Assembly: GCF_003711515.1 (NCBI RefSeq)
Contig: NW_021167079.1
Location: forward strand, 1,353,471-1,417,470
DNA length: 64,000 nucleotides
Direction of reading: 5' to 3'
Source of the DNA: Sodiomyces alkalinus F11
Taxonomy: Eukaryota > Ascomycota > Sordariomycetes > Glomerellales > Plectosphaerellaceae
The position numbers and the translations under genes were made by a program. Below, one piece after another: positions 46,401 to 57,301 of the stretch (within the stretch, counting starts at the first letter, position 1; every line of letters begins with the position of its first letter). The notes beneath the pieces are model-generated. The model was not told the DNA's origin. It did not search any database and saw only the letters and a list, made by a program, of their open reading frames with translations.

Positions 46401-48865
46401 CTGGCCCGTCGCACCCGAGCTTCGAGACCTCGTCGCCCATCACGCCGGCAGAGACCGATATGCCGCCACCCAAGATTGAGGTTACGGACGCTGCCGGACC
46501 TCCGCCTCCGCCTCCACCGCCGCCGCCTCCGCTACCTCCCTTGCCTGGCCAGGCTGGCGCTCCTCCCCCTCCTCCTCNNNNNNNNNNNNNNNNNNNNNNN
46601 NNNNNNNNNNNNCCTCCACCTCCCATGCCTGGGCAGAGTGGCGGACCTCCGCCTCCTCCTCCACCACCGCCGATGCCGGGCGCTCCGGGCATGCCTCCCC
46701 CTCCCCCGCCTCCGTTGCCGGGCGCCATATCGGGCCACTTCCTTTCTCAGTCGACGGGCAACTTTACAACCGGAACATCAATTGGGCTTCCGGTGGTGCG
46801 GCCGAAAAAGAAGCTCAAGGCGCTGCACTGGGAAAAGGTGGATTCGCCCATGGCGACGCATTGGGCGGCGCACACGCCGTCTGCAGAGGAACGCGAGGAG
46901 AAGTATCTCGAGCTGAGCCGCAAGGGTATTCTAGACGAAGTCGAGAAGCTTTTCATGGCCAAGGAGGCCAAAAAGCTTGGCAAGAAGGGGGCAAGCAAGG
47001 ACGACAAGAAACAAATTATCTCGAGCGACCTTCGCAAGGCGTACGGTGAGTTGTGGCTCGATCCAAATTTCTTTATTATTATCTCTCTCTCTCTCTCTTT
47101 TTTTTTTCGTGCGCCCTCCCGTTGCCCATAGAAAATGGCACGGTGCTAACACGTACGGGACCTAGAAATCGCGCTTGCCAAGTTATCGCAGGTGTCGGTA
47201 GAAAAGATCGTCCAGATGATCATCCACTGCGACGACGACATTCTGGACAACAGCGTGATCATGGACTTCCTGCAAAAGGAGGAGCTCTGCAACATTCCCG
47301 ACAACACGGCCAAACAAATGGCGCCATACAGCAAGGACTGGACGGGAGCCGAGTCGGACAAGGCGGACCGCGAGCAGGACCCGTCGGAGCTGACGAGGCA
47401 GGACCAAATCTACTTGTACACGGCGTTCGAGCTGCATCACTACTGGAAGAGCAGGATGCGGGCGTTGGCGCTGACACGGTCGTACGAGCCCGAGTACGAG
47501 GAGATTGTGCAGAAGATCAACCAGGTGATGGGGGTGTCGGAGGCGCTGCGCGATTCGGTGTCGCTGATGAACGTGCTCGGGCTGATCCTGGACATCGGCA
47601 ACTACATGAACGACGCGAACAAGCAGGCGCGGGGGTTCAAGCTCAGCTCGCTGGCGCGGCTGGGGATGGTCAAGGACGACAAGAACGAGTCGACGCTGGC
47701 GGACATGGTGGAGCGGATCGTGCGCAACCAGTACCCGGAGTGGGAGGGGTTCGCGGCGGACATTGCGGGGGTGGTGACGGCGCAGAAGATCAACATCGAG
47801 CAGCTTCAGGCAGACGCCAAGCGGTACATCGACAACATCCGCAACGTGCAGATGTCGCTCGACTCGGGCAACCTGAGCGACTCGAAGAAGTTCCACCCGC
47901 AGGACCGCGTGGGGCAGGTGGTGCAGCGGCACATGAAGGAGGCGCGGCGGAAGGCGGAGGAGATGCAGCTGTACCTGGAGGAGATGGTGAAGACGTACAA
48001 CGACATCATGGTGTTCTACGGCGAGGATCCGACGGACGACAACGCGCGGCGGGACTTTTTTGCCAAGCTGGCTTCGTTCCTGACGGAGTGGAAGAAGTCG
48101 CTGGAGAAGAACATGGTGCTGGAGGAGACGCGCAAGCGCAACGAGGCGTCCATGATGCGGAAGAACGCGCAGCTCAAGGCCAAGGCGGCGGCGGCGGCGT
48201 CTTCGGGTGCGGTGGAAGCGGGACCTGCGTCGCCGTCCAGCACGGGAGCGATGGACTCGCTGCTGGAGAAGCTGCGGGCGGCGGCGCCACAGGCGCGGGA
48301 CCAGAGGGACCGACGCCGGAAGGCCCGGCTCAAGGACCGACACCAGGTGCGGATTGCTTCGGGGCAACAGATTCCGGATATGAACGAGATTCCGGCGGTG
48401 GAGGCGAAGCTGCAACCGCCGCAGAAGCAGCAGAACGACGCATCGTCGGCGAAAGAGGAGGGAGACGGGGCCGGAGCAGGAGTGAGGGTAGGAGGAGGAG
48501 TGGCAGCGGGGCTGACGTCGCCTCGGGAAGGAGGGACGACTGGAGGAGCTGGGGGCAGCGACGACGACGTGGCACGACGGGCGCTGCTGCTGCTGCAGGG
48601 TATGCGTGGCGGAGACGGTGCGGAGGAAGACGACCCCGAGAAGCGGGCGAGCCTCCGAAAGTCGAGACGGCAGACGGCGGAGGAGGAGAGGAGGGTGAGG
48701 AGACGAAGACGGGAGAAGGCCAGTACGATGAGCAGCGCGAGCGAGGGGGATACGGCGACAGCAGCAGCCGCGGCAGGGACGACGGATTCTGCGAAGGATG
48801 AGGTACCACCGACGCCGAGTTTGCCAGCGACACCGACGATCGAGGAGAGTCGGACGGAGACATGA
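43466..48865 (+). CDS. sepA: formin, actin nucleator of the SepA/Bni1 family
   Basis: Exons 43466-47045 and 47166-48865 give 1759 residues including 12 undetermined. The first ATG is 43466 (MSASDKSRQSSGAKSFFSRS); nine bases upstream the frame has only GTG. The domain order is classical. A disordered N-terminus precedes the GTPase-binding/FH3 region at about 265-705 (from EVIHQMFLDLMQKRGWHNLP) and a coiled coil at about 712-805. The Pro-rich FH1 spans about 1011-1090, and FH2 runs from LKALHWEKVD to about 1508. A DAD-like MDSLLEKLRAA with RRRKARLKDRH sits near 1554-1585, before a Ser/Ala tail. Intron 47046-47165 splits FH2. The family nucleates actin cables at hyphal tips and septa, and the DAD implies autoinhibition relieved by Rho GTPases. 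A 35-N gap interrupts FH1 without breaking the frame. Confidence 0.96.
46578..46612. other. sepA: assembly gap (35 N) inside the formin FH1 domain
   Basis: Thirty-five undetermined bases are flanked on both sides by CCT/CCA proline codons. The frame is the same on both sides, so either the gap length is close to true or it was set by chance to a compatible value. Confidence 0.99.
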
Positions 48866-49763
48866 GCCATAAAGGTCATGTTACGCACCCTCATCAGGGG
48901 GTCCTCGAGTTGGATCACTACCATTGCACCGAGTACCAAGCATAAAACATCCTGCATCATGCAGCATGGAACATATCACCCAAGATATAAACTTTTAATA
49001 CTGTCTACTTCTCTCCTTTCATGCGGGCCTGGGAGAAGGGAGAAGTCCAAGCCGGAGCAACAAGCAGAGGAGTGAGTGTGACGGACGGAGAGAAAGGAGG
49101 CGGGATGGAAAAGGGAGTGCTGTTGGAAGCATTTCTTTCCATTGTCACATATTTGAATCTGTCTACTTTTGGCAAATAGAAGATAGATTTGGTTCACGAT
49201 GCCGATACTAGGGGCCATCTCATTTCATCGTCCGGGAGTATTGAGAAAGGGGGTTCGTTTATCTTACCTAGGCTGCCTTTTCCCTCATCGGTGTAGCCAA
49301 GGCATAATTACCTTTCATGTTCTTCATTTCACTAGGTATTAAACGGTGCTTCTGCTCTATATACAAGAGGCGTTGGCTCTCTTACCTTAGGTAGTCTCTG
49401 AAGCCGAGGCGGCTAAAAGGGGGTATAAGGTACGAGAGAAAAGCGGGTCACGAGAGGGGATGAAGAGGCGAGGGTGGAAACATAAGGTACACATGGGCAC
49501 GGACTATCATAAGATGCGGGGAACGGGAGTTAATAATATAAATCAGTTGTGAGTACCGTGTGGCCCCCACGGAGAACCCCACCTGCCCTTTCGTCCCCCC
49601 TTTCCCCGCGTCTCGTCTTGTTCCAACTTCACTGTTACAGAGGTACTGTAATGTAACTTGATAAATTAGAAACCTAACCGTCAAACGTCCTCCCTGTCTC
49701 CATGCTCAAGTCCTCACTGCTTCAGTTTCTCGAACCGAAGACTTAGAAAAGAAGACCCATGAC
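48866..49763. other. intergenic between formin and GH11-like gene
   Basis: A convergent interval with 3' regions and a short TACCTTAGGTAG element near 49383. No gene is seen. Confidence 0.5.
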
Positions 49764-50704
49764 TCATAGAATTTTAAGCTGGGCACTGCCCCGGCTGCTT
49801 ATATAACCCATCACGGCAACGAACGCCTCAATCGGGCTGCCGACTGGCATGTCTTGAGCGGCCCACGCGTCGAAGAACTCCCCAGTATTGACGGTGCCCA
49901 CAGAGCGTCTCGTCTCGCGAACTGCGTAGTAAGTAAGAATTATCCGGTTGTCTGGGAACCAATAGCTCTGCTGAGTATAGAATAGTCGGTAAAGTCCGCT
50001 GCTGGTTTCGACTTCGCCCCTGGGGTATAATCCGGGGCTGGTGAGGGTGTTCTCGAACATTTCGGTGTAGTCGTCGACGATGAAGTATTCGATGAGGATA
50101 TTGGACTGGAGCGCCGTGACGAAGACGGAAGAAAACTATTGCAAAACCCCCAAAGTCAGAGATGACTGGAGTCGACAGGATGGGATACCAGGGTGAGACT
50201 CGAGAGAGAGGGTGCAGACAGAGTTGATAAGTTTGGCAACACATATGGAAAAAATCACTTACAGCCCACCCTTCAGCCGTAAAGTTGGACGAGTACGTAA
50301 TATCCCTGTATTATCGGTCAGAGCCCAAGTTCGATTTCAAAGAGAACTGGCATATCTTATTCAAGACCGGCCAGGGGTTTCTTTTTGTTCTCGTCTTACC
50401 TCCTATATTCCGATTCTTCAAGCCCCTTCCAACCTTTTGCGATCAAAAAGTAAATTTGCGGGACCCATTCGACGCTGAAGCCACTGTCTATGTCCATGGT
50501 ATAGTTGACCAGAGCAGGGATGGCTGGGCGATCCGACCAAAAGTATTGGTCATATCCGTCGTGTTCTCCAACGCGACGGGTAAGAAGGTTCTGCTGTCGG
50601 GCTTCAAGGACGCCAGCCATGGGATCATCATTTTTCGCCGTTGGGGCCGCGGTGACACTGGCGACCGCCGCGAGGGCTGTGACAAGACCCACGAAAGAGA
50701 CCAT
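49764..50704 (-). CDS. secreted GH11 xylanase-like protein, catalytic acid/base Glu replaced
   Basis: Three minus-strand exons (50704-50400, 50305-50263, 50135-49764) give 239 residues. A signal peptide (MVSFVGLVTALAAVASVTAA) is followed by a short propeptide containing LEARQQNLLTRR. The jelly-roll pattern of GH11 follows: YDQYFWSD, FSVEW, YFLIAKGWKG, the exon join RRDITYSSNFTAEGWA, ILIEYFIVDDY, GLYRLFYTQQS, YYAVRETRRSVGTVNTGEFF and DAWAAQ. The nucleophile Glu is kept as E132, but the second catalytic Glu (normally in a TEGYxSSG context) is M225 in AVMGYISSRGSA. The thumb Pro-Ser-Ile-x-Gly motif is also absent. The protein is therefore probably not an active xylanase; it may be a carbohydrate-binding or otherwise repurposed relative. 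It reads through without stops, so it is not an obvious pseudogene. Confidence 0.8.
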
Positions 50705-50786
50705 GATAAAGTGCAAAGTGCGTGCCACGGTGATTGAAGGCGGGGTGAAAAGTCTTGATCTCCGAGGTGGAGGGAAATATGGTCAG

Positions 50787-50820
50787 TCGTTGACTATCGT
50801 TGACTATCGTTGACTCGTTG
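50787..50820. repeat. decamer direct repeat TCGTTGACTA, about 3.4 copies
   Basis: Three successive TCGTTGACT units spaced 10 bp apart plus a partial fourth, TCGTTG. They lie 83-116 bp upstream of the GH11-like start codon, between the TATA box and the ATG. Confidence 0.8.
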
Positions 50821-50887
50821 GGCTCCACGGTCTACGTCCAGACGTCAGAGTTCAGACTTTGAGTGACCACATGCACAGAGGGCACTC

Positions 50888-50894
50888 TTTTATA
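50888..50894 (-). promoter_or_regulatory. TATA box (TATAAAA) of the GH11-like gene
   Basis: On the minus strand TTATAAAAGAG lies about 190 bp upstream of the GH11-like ATG. It is a good match to the TATA consensus, which suits inducible secreted-protein genes. Position and sequence are the only evidence. Confidence 0.5.
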
Positions 50895-52156
50895 ACTCCA
50901 TTATACCACGAAACCTGAATCTGAATCGACCGGGAATACTGTGCCACCGCCTTGCAGGAATCATGTGCCTTGCCAATTCGAAGTTCGAGAAACAAACGGT
51001 ACGGGCAGGTTTCGAAGTTTTCCTTGAACGGCTTCCTCCTAATCAAGTCTCTTCTCAGTGCAACCTCTTCCGGCACAACCACTCCCCCAGCCGCCGTATT
51101 CAACCCAATCGCTCTCCGTCGGTTAATATGAAATAGGAACTTTCAGTAATTAGGCTTTTAAGGCTGCAGCCGCCGAGACCCACCACAGATGGTAGGAGCG
51201 CCTCGAACTTATATGATTTTCCCACAGTATCCTGCCGTTTTTGAGCAGCCATTCGCGAAGTTATTGGGTCTTCTCGAAGTGAGTCAAATGGCGTTATAGT
51301 CGTCCCAGTCACGAAATAGAGAGGACTCGACTCCTTGCTATTGGGTGACTGTTATGTATGTTGTATAGCGTACTTATAGCGTACTCTAAGCTGCGAGCAA
51401 ACCAGGGCCGTGGCATTCTTCAATACCATGTCGTCTCTTGGCCCCTGGCTGGTCTTCTCTGCGGGGCCCCGGATAAGAGTCGGTTACCTTATATACCTTA
51501 CCTGCCTTAGGTAAGGTCTATGCGACATAGGTGGGGTATTTTTACTCGTCACTTTTTATAAAACCCACTGTACTTCGCACGTCTTCGGCCCCAACGGGCA
51601 GGCGGCACAGGCGTGTCCTAGCTTACATAAGGCACCCACTCCGTATATCCGCATATCCGTATATCCGCACAGTAGACCCAGAGCATTTGCCGTGATCCGC
51701 ACTCGAAGCTGGGACAACTTGGGCGGGGGAGGTCGAGACTTGACTTGGAGCGGACCAAGATGTTGACAAGCCCCAGAACGAGCCATGATTGCTGGACAAA
51801 TTCTCCCCCGAGGGAAAAGGAGGGGTGTCGTGTTTGCTTGCTATGATGTGAGCTTGCATCTCTGCATCCGACCACGAAGCCTTTTCTAACAGCCAGCTAT
51901 AGCTATAGCTATAGCTATATGGCATCTCTCATTTCATCTCCTCTCATCTCATTTCCGTCTTTTTGTTCGTTGCATGACGACTTTACTCTCCTGACTTATA
52001 CCTCACCTTGTTGTTTCCCGCTGCATCCAAGACTGAAGGGTGTATAAAAGAAAAGTGAACACAAGAAAACTCAAGAGAGGCAAAAGGGGGAGGCGAGACA
52101 CTCTACCGGTTGCGAGTCTTGCGACTTCACCCTCCACGAAGCACAGCACATTCACC

Positions 52157-54461
52157 ATGGGAGAACCCAAGACCGGTCTCGTCTTAGGCTACGGGGTCGC
52201 CCATCCGTTTTCCCGCGTGAAGCTGACCGACCGCTCTTCGGTCCAGGAGCTCCTCCGCACCCTCCTCGACCCGCTCGAGCCCTTCTTCTCCCCGGCCAAG
52301 TCCCGCGTCCGCTGCCCGGGTGCCACCGCCGTGCGCTTCGACCAGGCCGCCGCCGACCTCGAGGGGATATGTCGTCCGCTATGGGGCCTCTCTGCCTTGC
52401 TTGCCGGAGGTGGGGAGTATCGCGGCACCGAGTGGTGGGTGCAGGGACTCAAGTCCGGTACTGACCCTGAGAGTCCGGAGTATTGGGGGTATCCCCGGGA
52501 TAACGATCAGCGTATGGTCGAGATGTGTCCTCTTGGTGTGTCCTTTCTCTCTTTTCTTTTCTTTTCTTTTCTTTTCCTTCCTTCTTGCTTTTCATTGTAT
52601 TTTTCTACCCCCCCCCCCCTTCAGCTCGGGATTCACAAGCCATGGTAAATGGAGACAGCCGTACTGATGCTGCCATATTTTCTTAGGCTTCGCTCTGGCA
52701 GTAGCCCCCGTCTTCTGGCAGAACTTGACCGAAAAGGAACGCGAGAATGTCGAGAACTGGCTCGGAAACTCCATCAACGAGAAGAAGTAAGAGACCACCA
52801 CCGAGCACATAGGCACGTTCAAGAAACATAACTAAACTACCAACTACCTCTTCTTCCAGCATGCCCAACACCAACTGGCTCTGGTTTCGCGTCTTCGCCA
52901 ATCTCGGCCTCAAGAAGAACGGCGGCAAGTTCTCCCAGGCCCGCCTGGACGCCGACATCGAGCACCTCGAAACCTTCTACCGCGGCGACGGCTGGTCCAA
53001 CGACGGGCCAGAGGGCATCCACCAGATGGACTACTACTCCTCCAGCTTCGCCATCCAGTTCCTGCAGCTCTTGTACGCCAAGCTCGCGGGGGAGGACGAG
53101 CCCGCCCGCGCCGCCGAGTTCCGGAAGCGCGCCCAGATGATCGCCCTCGACCTCGCCCACTACTACGACCGCGAGGGCCGCGCTATTCCTTTCGGCCGCA
53201 GCGTCACCTACCGCTTTGCCATGATCTCCTTCTGGGGCGCCCTCGCCTACGCCGACGTCGAGCTCCCCGCCCCGCTTACCTGGGGTATGGTCAAGGGCAT
53301 CGTCATGCGCCATCTGCGCTGGTGGCAGACCCAGCATGACTTGTGGACGCCGAGCGGCACCTTGTCCATCGGTTACTCGTACCCGAACACGTATTTGGCC
53401 GAGAACTATAACAGCCCCGGGAGTCCGGTATGTTTCATTTATCCCTATGTTTGATGTCCACCTACCTTATCGGACTGACAAAACGGCAGTACTGGGCCTG
53501 CCTCGCCTTCATCTGCTTAGCTGTCCCTGAAACCCATCCGTTCTGGACGTCGGAAGAAGACCAAGCCTGGTCCGTCATCCCGGCCATAAAACCCCTGAGA
53601 CACCCCGGCCACATTATGAGCTGTCTGGGCGATCACTGCATGCTCCTCTCGTCCGGCCAGGCCTGCAGCTACCCGATGAAGGGCACCCACGCCAAGTACG
53701 GCGCCTTCGCGTATAGCAGCGCCTTCGGCTACTCGGTGCCCACGGGGCTCTTCAGCCTGGAGCAGTACGCCCTGGCGTCGCAGCTGGGTCTTTCCGACGA
53801 CGGCGGCGAGTACTGGAAGTCGCGCCGGTTGTCGCAGTACGCCGGCCTGGAAACCCGCGGCGACGACGGCGTGCCCGTGCTCGTGTCGTTGTGGAAACCC
53901 TTCCCGGACGTGACCGTCAAGACCATCCTCGTGCCGCCCCGCGAAGACACCCCGAACTGGCATCTGCGCATCCACCACGTCCATGCCGCGGGCCGCGACG
54001 TCGCGACCGCCGACGGCGCCTTCGCCATCCGCAACACCCACTCCGTCACCGGCCGGTCCCTGGACCCATACGACCCGGCCGCCACGGGTGGGGAGGGCAC
54101 CTCCCCGCGCATCATCGGAAACTACGACCTCAACACCCCCGACGGGTGGTCTACGGGACGCGAGGGTGCCTTTGCCGCCGCCGTCGGCGCTGGCGCCGTG
54201 GGCATCAAGGCGCTCGAAGCGGACACGGGGAGGTCGGCGAACTTGGTCAACGCGGACCCCAACTCGAACCTCATCGAGCCGCGGACCGTGATCCCTACGC
54301 TGCAGAATACCCTGAAGAAGGGCCAGTCGGCGTGGTTCGTGTCGGCCATCTACGCGCGACCTGCCGTTGACGGCCTCGCTCCCTCGAACTACCTCGATGG
54401 ATGGGACAAGCCGCCTGCTGTGCCATCTTGGCTTGCGAATGAACCGGGTGGGACCCCTTGA
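52157..54461 (+). CDS. DUF2264 family protein
   Basis: Four exons (52157-52535, 52687-52786, 52860-53427, 53490-54461) give 672 residues, typical for the family. The N-terminal half is alpha-helical with many Trp/Tyr/Asp motifs: [76 protein letters not shown] and [19 protein letters not shown]. This resembles an (alpha/alpha)6 toroid. The C-terminal half is beta-rich ([32 protein letters not shown]). No signal peptide is present, so it is probably cytosolic. Bacterial homologues lie near polysaccharide-utilisation genes, so a sugar-related role is plausible, but activity is unproven. Intron 1 contains a CTTTT repeat. In-frame sequence upstream of 52157 is Lys/Arg-rich leader and was not used. 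Confidence 0.88.
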
Positions 54462-54951
54462 CTCTTTTAATCAGAACAACAGCGGTGATGTGAAGAGGGA
54501 GGCTATCCAAACTCAACGAGGGGTTTTTCTTTCTTTTTCTTTTTCTTTTTCTTTTTAACTTTTTTTGTTTCTTTTTTTTTTATTCTTTGGTCGTTCCGTC
54601 CACATAGCGCATTTTTTACGGGTAAGCTATCCGTAACTCCTGTTTGTGATGCTGAAGGATGCATTGGGTAACCGAAGTACGCTATCATGAATAGAAGAAA
54701 TGCAAAAAGAAAAGCAAAGACGCAAAGACTTGTCGTCGTCGCTGTTGTGTTGAAACATTGATCGTTCCCAAAAAGTCGTCGCCGTTGAGATGCACCTCCT
54801 CGGCCCTTTCGAGACCCTCCACGGTTTTTCCATGACACCTAAATATCCCCCCATCATCCGTATCCGTCCCATTGCCGATTTGGTATAAGAGAATTGACGA
54901 CAAACAGCAGAACCCCCGCCCTCAAGCCAAACGATAACCTCCTCTGTTATT
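54462..54951. other. convergent 3' region with T-rich microsatellite
   Basis: A CTTTTT repeat lies at about 54533-54556 followed by T-rich sequence. It is the 3' region of the DUF2264 gene and of the aminotransferase gene. There is no gene. Confidence 0.5.
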
Positions 54952-56340
54952 TTAAGCCTTGGCAAACTCCGTGATGAAAGCCGCGAGCTTCTCGGCGCCC
55001 TCCAGCGGGATCGAGTTGTAATTGCTGGCGCGGATGCCGCCGACGCTGCGGTGGCCCTTGAGGCCGGTCAGGCCCCTGGCGGTGCCCTCCTTGAGGAAGG
55101 CCTTCTCGGAGGCGTCGACGTCGCTGCCCTTGGTGACGCGGAAGCAGATGTTCATGCGCGAGCGGGCCGAGGCGTCCGGCACGATGCGGTAGACGTCCGG
55201 GTGGGCCTCCAGCGCGGAGTAGATGAGCGAGGCCTTCTTTTCGGCTACGGCTTGCTGGCCGTCGACTTTGTCGGGGAAGGTGCGGAGGAGTTTCTTGAGG
55301 ACCTGGCCGGCGATGTAGACGCTGTTGATGTGATTTGTTAGTTTGTGTGGGGGGGGAAAAAAGAAAGGAAAAAAGAAAGAATGAGAGGAAGGAAGGACAA
55401 GGACGTACTCAAAAATGCTGAGGGTGTTGTACAGGCTGTTATTCTTGGCAATGGTCTCGTAGGAAAGCACAATGGGCCCAATGGGCAACCCGAGTTTCCT
55501 CAGCAAGGCCGGCTCGGGCTGTGGCGTCGTCGGAGGGAGCAGGCTCTTCTTGATGACGGCCACGGTGATGCCGGTGGACCCGAGGTTCTTCTGAGCGCCG
55601 AAGAAGATGATGGAGAAGTTGCGCACGGGGATGCGGCGGGACAGGATGTTGGAGCTCATGTCGGCGACGACGATAGGACCACTGCCGTCGGCACGGGGCG
55701 CCAAGGAGGCGGGGAAGGCGGGGAACTCGACGCCATCAACGGTCTCGTTGTCGCAGTAGTAGACCAGAGCCGGGTCCCGGCTCAATGTCCAATCCTTCTC
55801 GTCCGGGATCTTGCCGAACTTGCCGCCGTTGATTGTCCGGGCGTCGGCGACGAGGTTCACGCGCTCCGGGCCGAGGAGGCGGACGGCCTCGGCGTGGGCC
55901 TTCTGGCTCCAGCCACCAGTAACAATATAGTCGAGCTTGAGGTCCTCCTCGACGGCCTTGCGCAGCTCGGCCTCCAGCTTCTCCTCGACGGCGAGGCCCT
56001 TCTCGTCGGCGGAGGTGCCCCACTGGCGGAGGAGGTCCTGCTTCCGGCGCGTCACCCAGGCGCCGACGAGGTTGTAGACAGTGGCGGAGAACTCGCCGCT
56101 GCCGCCGCCCTGCATGAAGAGGATCTCGTACTCGTCGGTGGGGATGTCGAGGTAGGTGGCCAGGTCGGCCTTGGCCTCGTTGATGACGTTGGTGGCGAGC
56201 TCGCTGCGGTGGGAGTGCTCGGCGATGCCCAGGCCGGTGTTGTTGAAGTCGAGGAGGGCCTGGGCGGCGTTCTGGAGGACGTCGGTGGGGAGGAGGGCCG
56301 GGCCGGCGCCGAAGTAGGTGATCTCCTCGCGGGTGGGCAT
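54952..56340 (-). CDS. SER1: phosphoserine aminotransferase
   Basis: Exons 56340-55409 and 55321-54952 give 433 residues, a class V PLP aminotransferase of SerC type. Motifs: ITYFGAGPALLPTDVLQNA at the start, EILFMQGGGSGEFSA, YIVTGGWSQKA, VVADMSSNILSR, and the PLP lysine K251 in FFGAQKNLGSTG. After the join come VYIAGQVLKKLLRTFP, RMNICFRV and GLKGHRSVGGIRASNYNSIP. It converts 3-phosphohydroxypyruvate and glutamate to phosphoserine in serine synthesis. The length exceeds the yeast enzyme (395) mainly through short surface insertions. The antisense strand is open for 343 codons, a shadow of the GC-rich frame. All catalytic features are intact. Confidence 0.96.
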   Translation of the reverse strand: MPTREEITYFGAGPALLPTDVLQNAAQALLDFNNTGLGIAEHSHRSELATNVINEAKADLATYLDIPTDEYEILFMQGGGSGEFSATVYNLVGAWVTRRKQDLLRQWGTSADEKGLAVEEKLEAELRKAVEEDLKLDYIVTGGWSQKAHAEAVRLLGPERVNLVADARTINGGKFGKIPDEKDWTLSRDPALVYYCDNETVDGVEFPAFPASLAPRADGSGPIVVADMSSNILSRRIPVRNFSIIFFGAQKNLGSTGITVAVIKKSLLPPTTPQPEPALLRKLGLPIGPIVLSYETIAKNNSLYNTLSIFEYVLVLPSSHSFFFPFFFPPPHKLTNHINSVYIAGQVLKKLLRTFPDKVDGQQAVAEKKASLIYSALEAHPDVYRIVPDASARSRMNICFRVTKGSDVDASEKAFLKEGTARGLTGLKGHRSVGGIRASNYNSIPLEGAEKLAAFITEFAKA

Positions 56341-57301
56341 GATGGGCGTTGGGCTGAGGGGTGTGCGAGGGCCTGACGGGCGATTGGAAGACGAATAGAG
56401 GCAAGGAAGCTAAGAAACTTTATCAGAATTAATACGTGCTAAATTATATAGGTAGCTCGACAGGTTAAGGGAAATATATCAAGGATGTTAGAAGGGGAAA
56501 AGGTGAGAATATAACGAGTCGAGGGCGAGAAGAGAAAATAAATGCGGGTAGGAAATAATAAGGGAAGGGACAACCGAGTCAGCTGGCGGGGAAAGAGTTG
56601 TTGGTCAGAGGAACGTACTCTGTGTAATAGAAAATCGTAAGTTAAATTCAGACCCTTAGGAGTAAGTAGGTAAGGTAGAGGGGAAAACGAAGAGGCGCTA
56701 TTCCAGGCACATTAGAGGACGAAGGAACTTGAGCCCGTTACCAAACGTGACTCTTAACCCCGCCATGACACAGCCGTCGAGTGAAGTCTTGGGACGGGAT
56801 GTACTCTGCTGTATGTACATGAAATGCCCCGCACGCCGGAATCGGAGCAATTCCAATTGGGTACAGGCAGTACCGGAGTGACTTCTGGACGTGGGGGGCT
56901 ACCTACCATCTTAAAAGTCCACTACGGAGTACGGTACGTCCATTTAGGAACGTCCTCCGTCGAATGCCTGTCTTCCCCAGATCACACGCGAGGTACATGT
57001 ACGTACCCCAGTCATTGCGTTCATCCCTCCATTGGTCACACCTCAACTTCACCTCCTACATCACATCCTTCGTACGCCCCCAGCTCACCGAAACAACATA
57101 TTGCGGGCTTCACACTTCGCTCAACTTACAGACGGCCATCATGCTCAGCTGAACCGAGAGTGCTGACTCGATGGGGACGTGCTCGTACTGCTCAATGTTC
57201 TGACAATGCCACCGGTATACCACAGACGAGTCCATCCCTTCCTAGACAGCCCCCCTTGGTCAAGGTAGAAGCATACACATAAAGCAAGACACTTGGATAA
57301 G
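56341..57301. other. divergent promoter interval between SER1 and the SDR-like gene
   Basis: 961 bp without a supported gene. An AAGGTA-family element (AGTAAGTAGGTAAGGTAG) lies near 56661-56678 and TACGGAGTACGGTACG-like words near 56922-56938. Confidence 0.5.

Larger units (their letters stand above)
50705..52156. other. divergent interval between GH11-like and DUF2264 genes
   Basis: 1.45 kb. Besides the TATA box and decamer repeat it holds an AAGGTA cluster at about 51485-51520 (CTTACCTGCCTTAGGTAAGG), ATATCCGCATATCCGTATAT repeats at about 51640-51668, and about four AGCTAT units at 51893-51918. No gene is supported; minus-strand open frames at 50852-51312 and 51556-51925 lack protein character. 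Confidence 0.5.

Noticed and set aside
47053..48801. 582-codon Gly/Ala-rich frame overlapping formin exon 2
   Set aside because: Same strand, different frame, low complexity; formin FH2 is unambiguous in the other frame.
55345..56376. 343-codon frame antisense to SER1
   Set aside because: Gly/Val/Glu-rich shadow of a GC-rich gene with complete PLP enzyme motifs on the minus strand.
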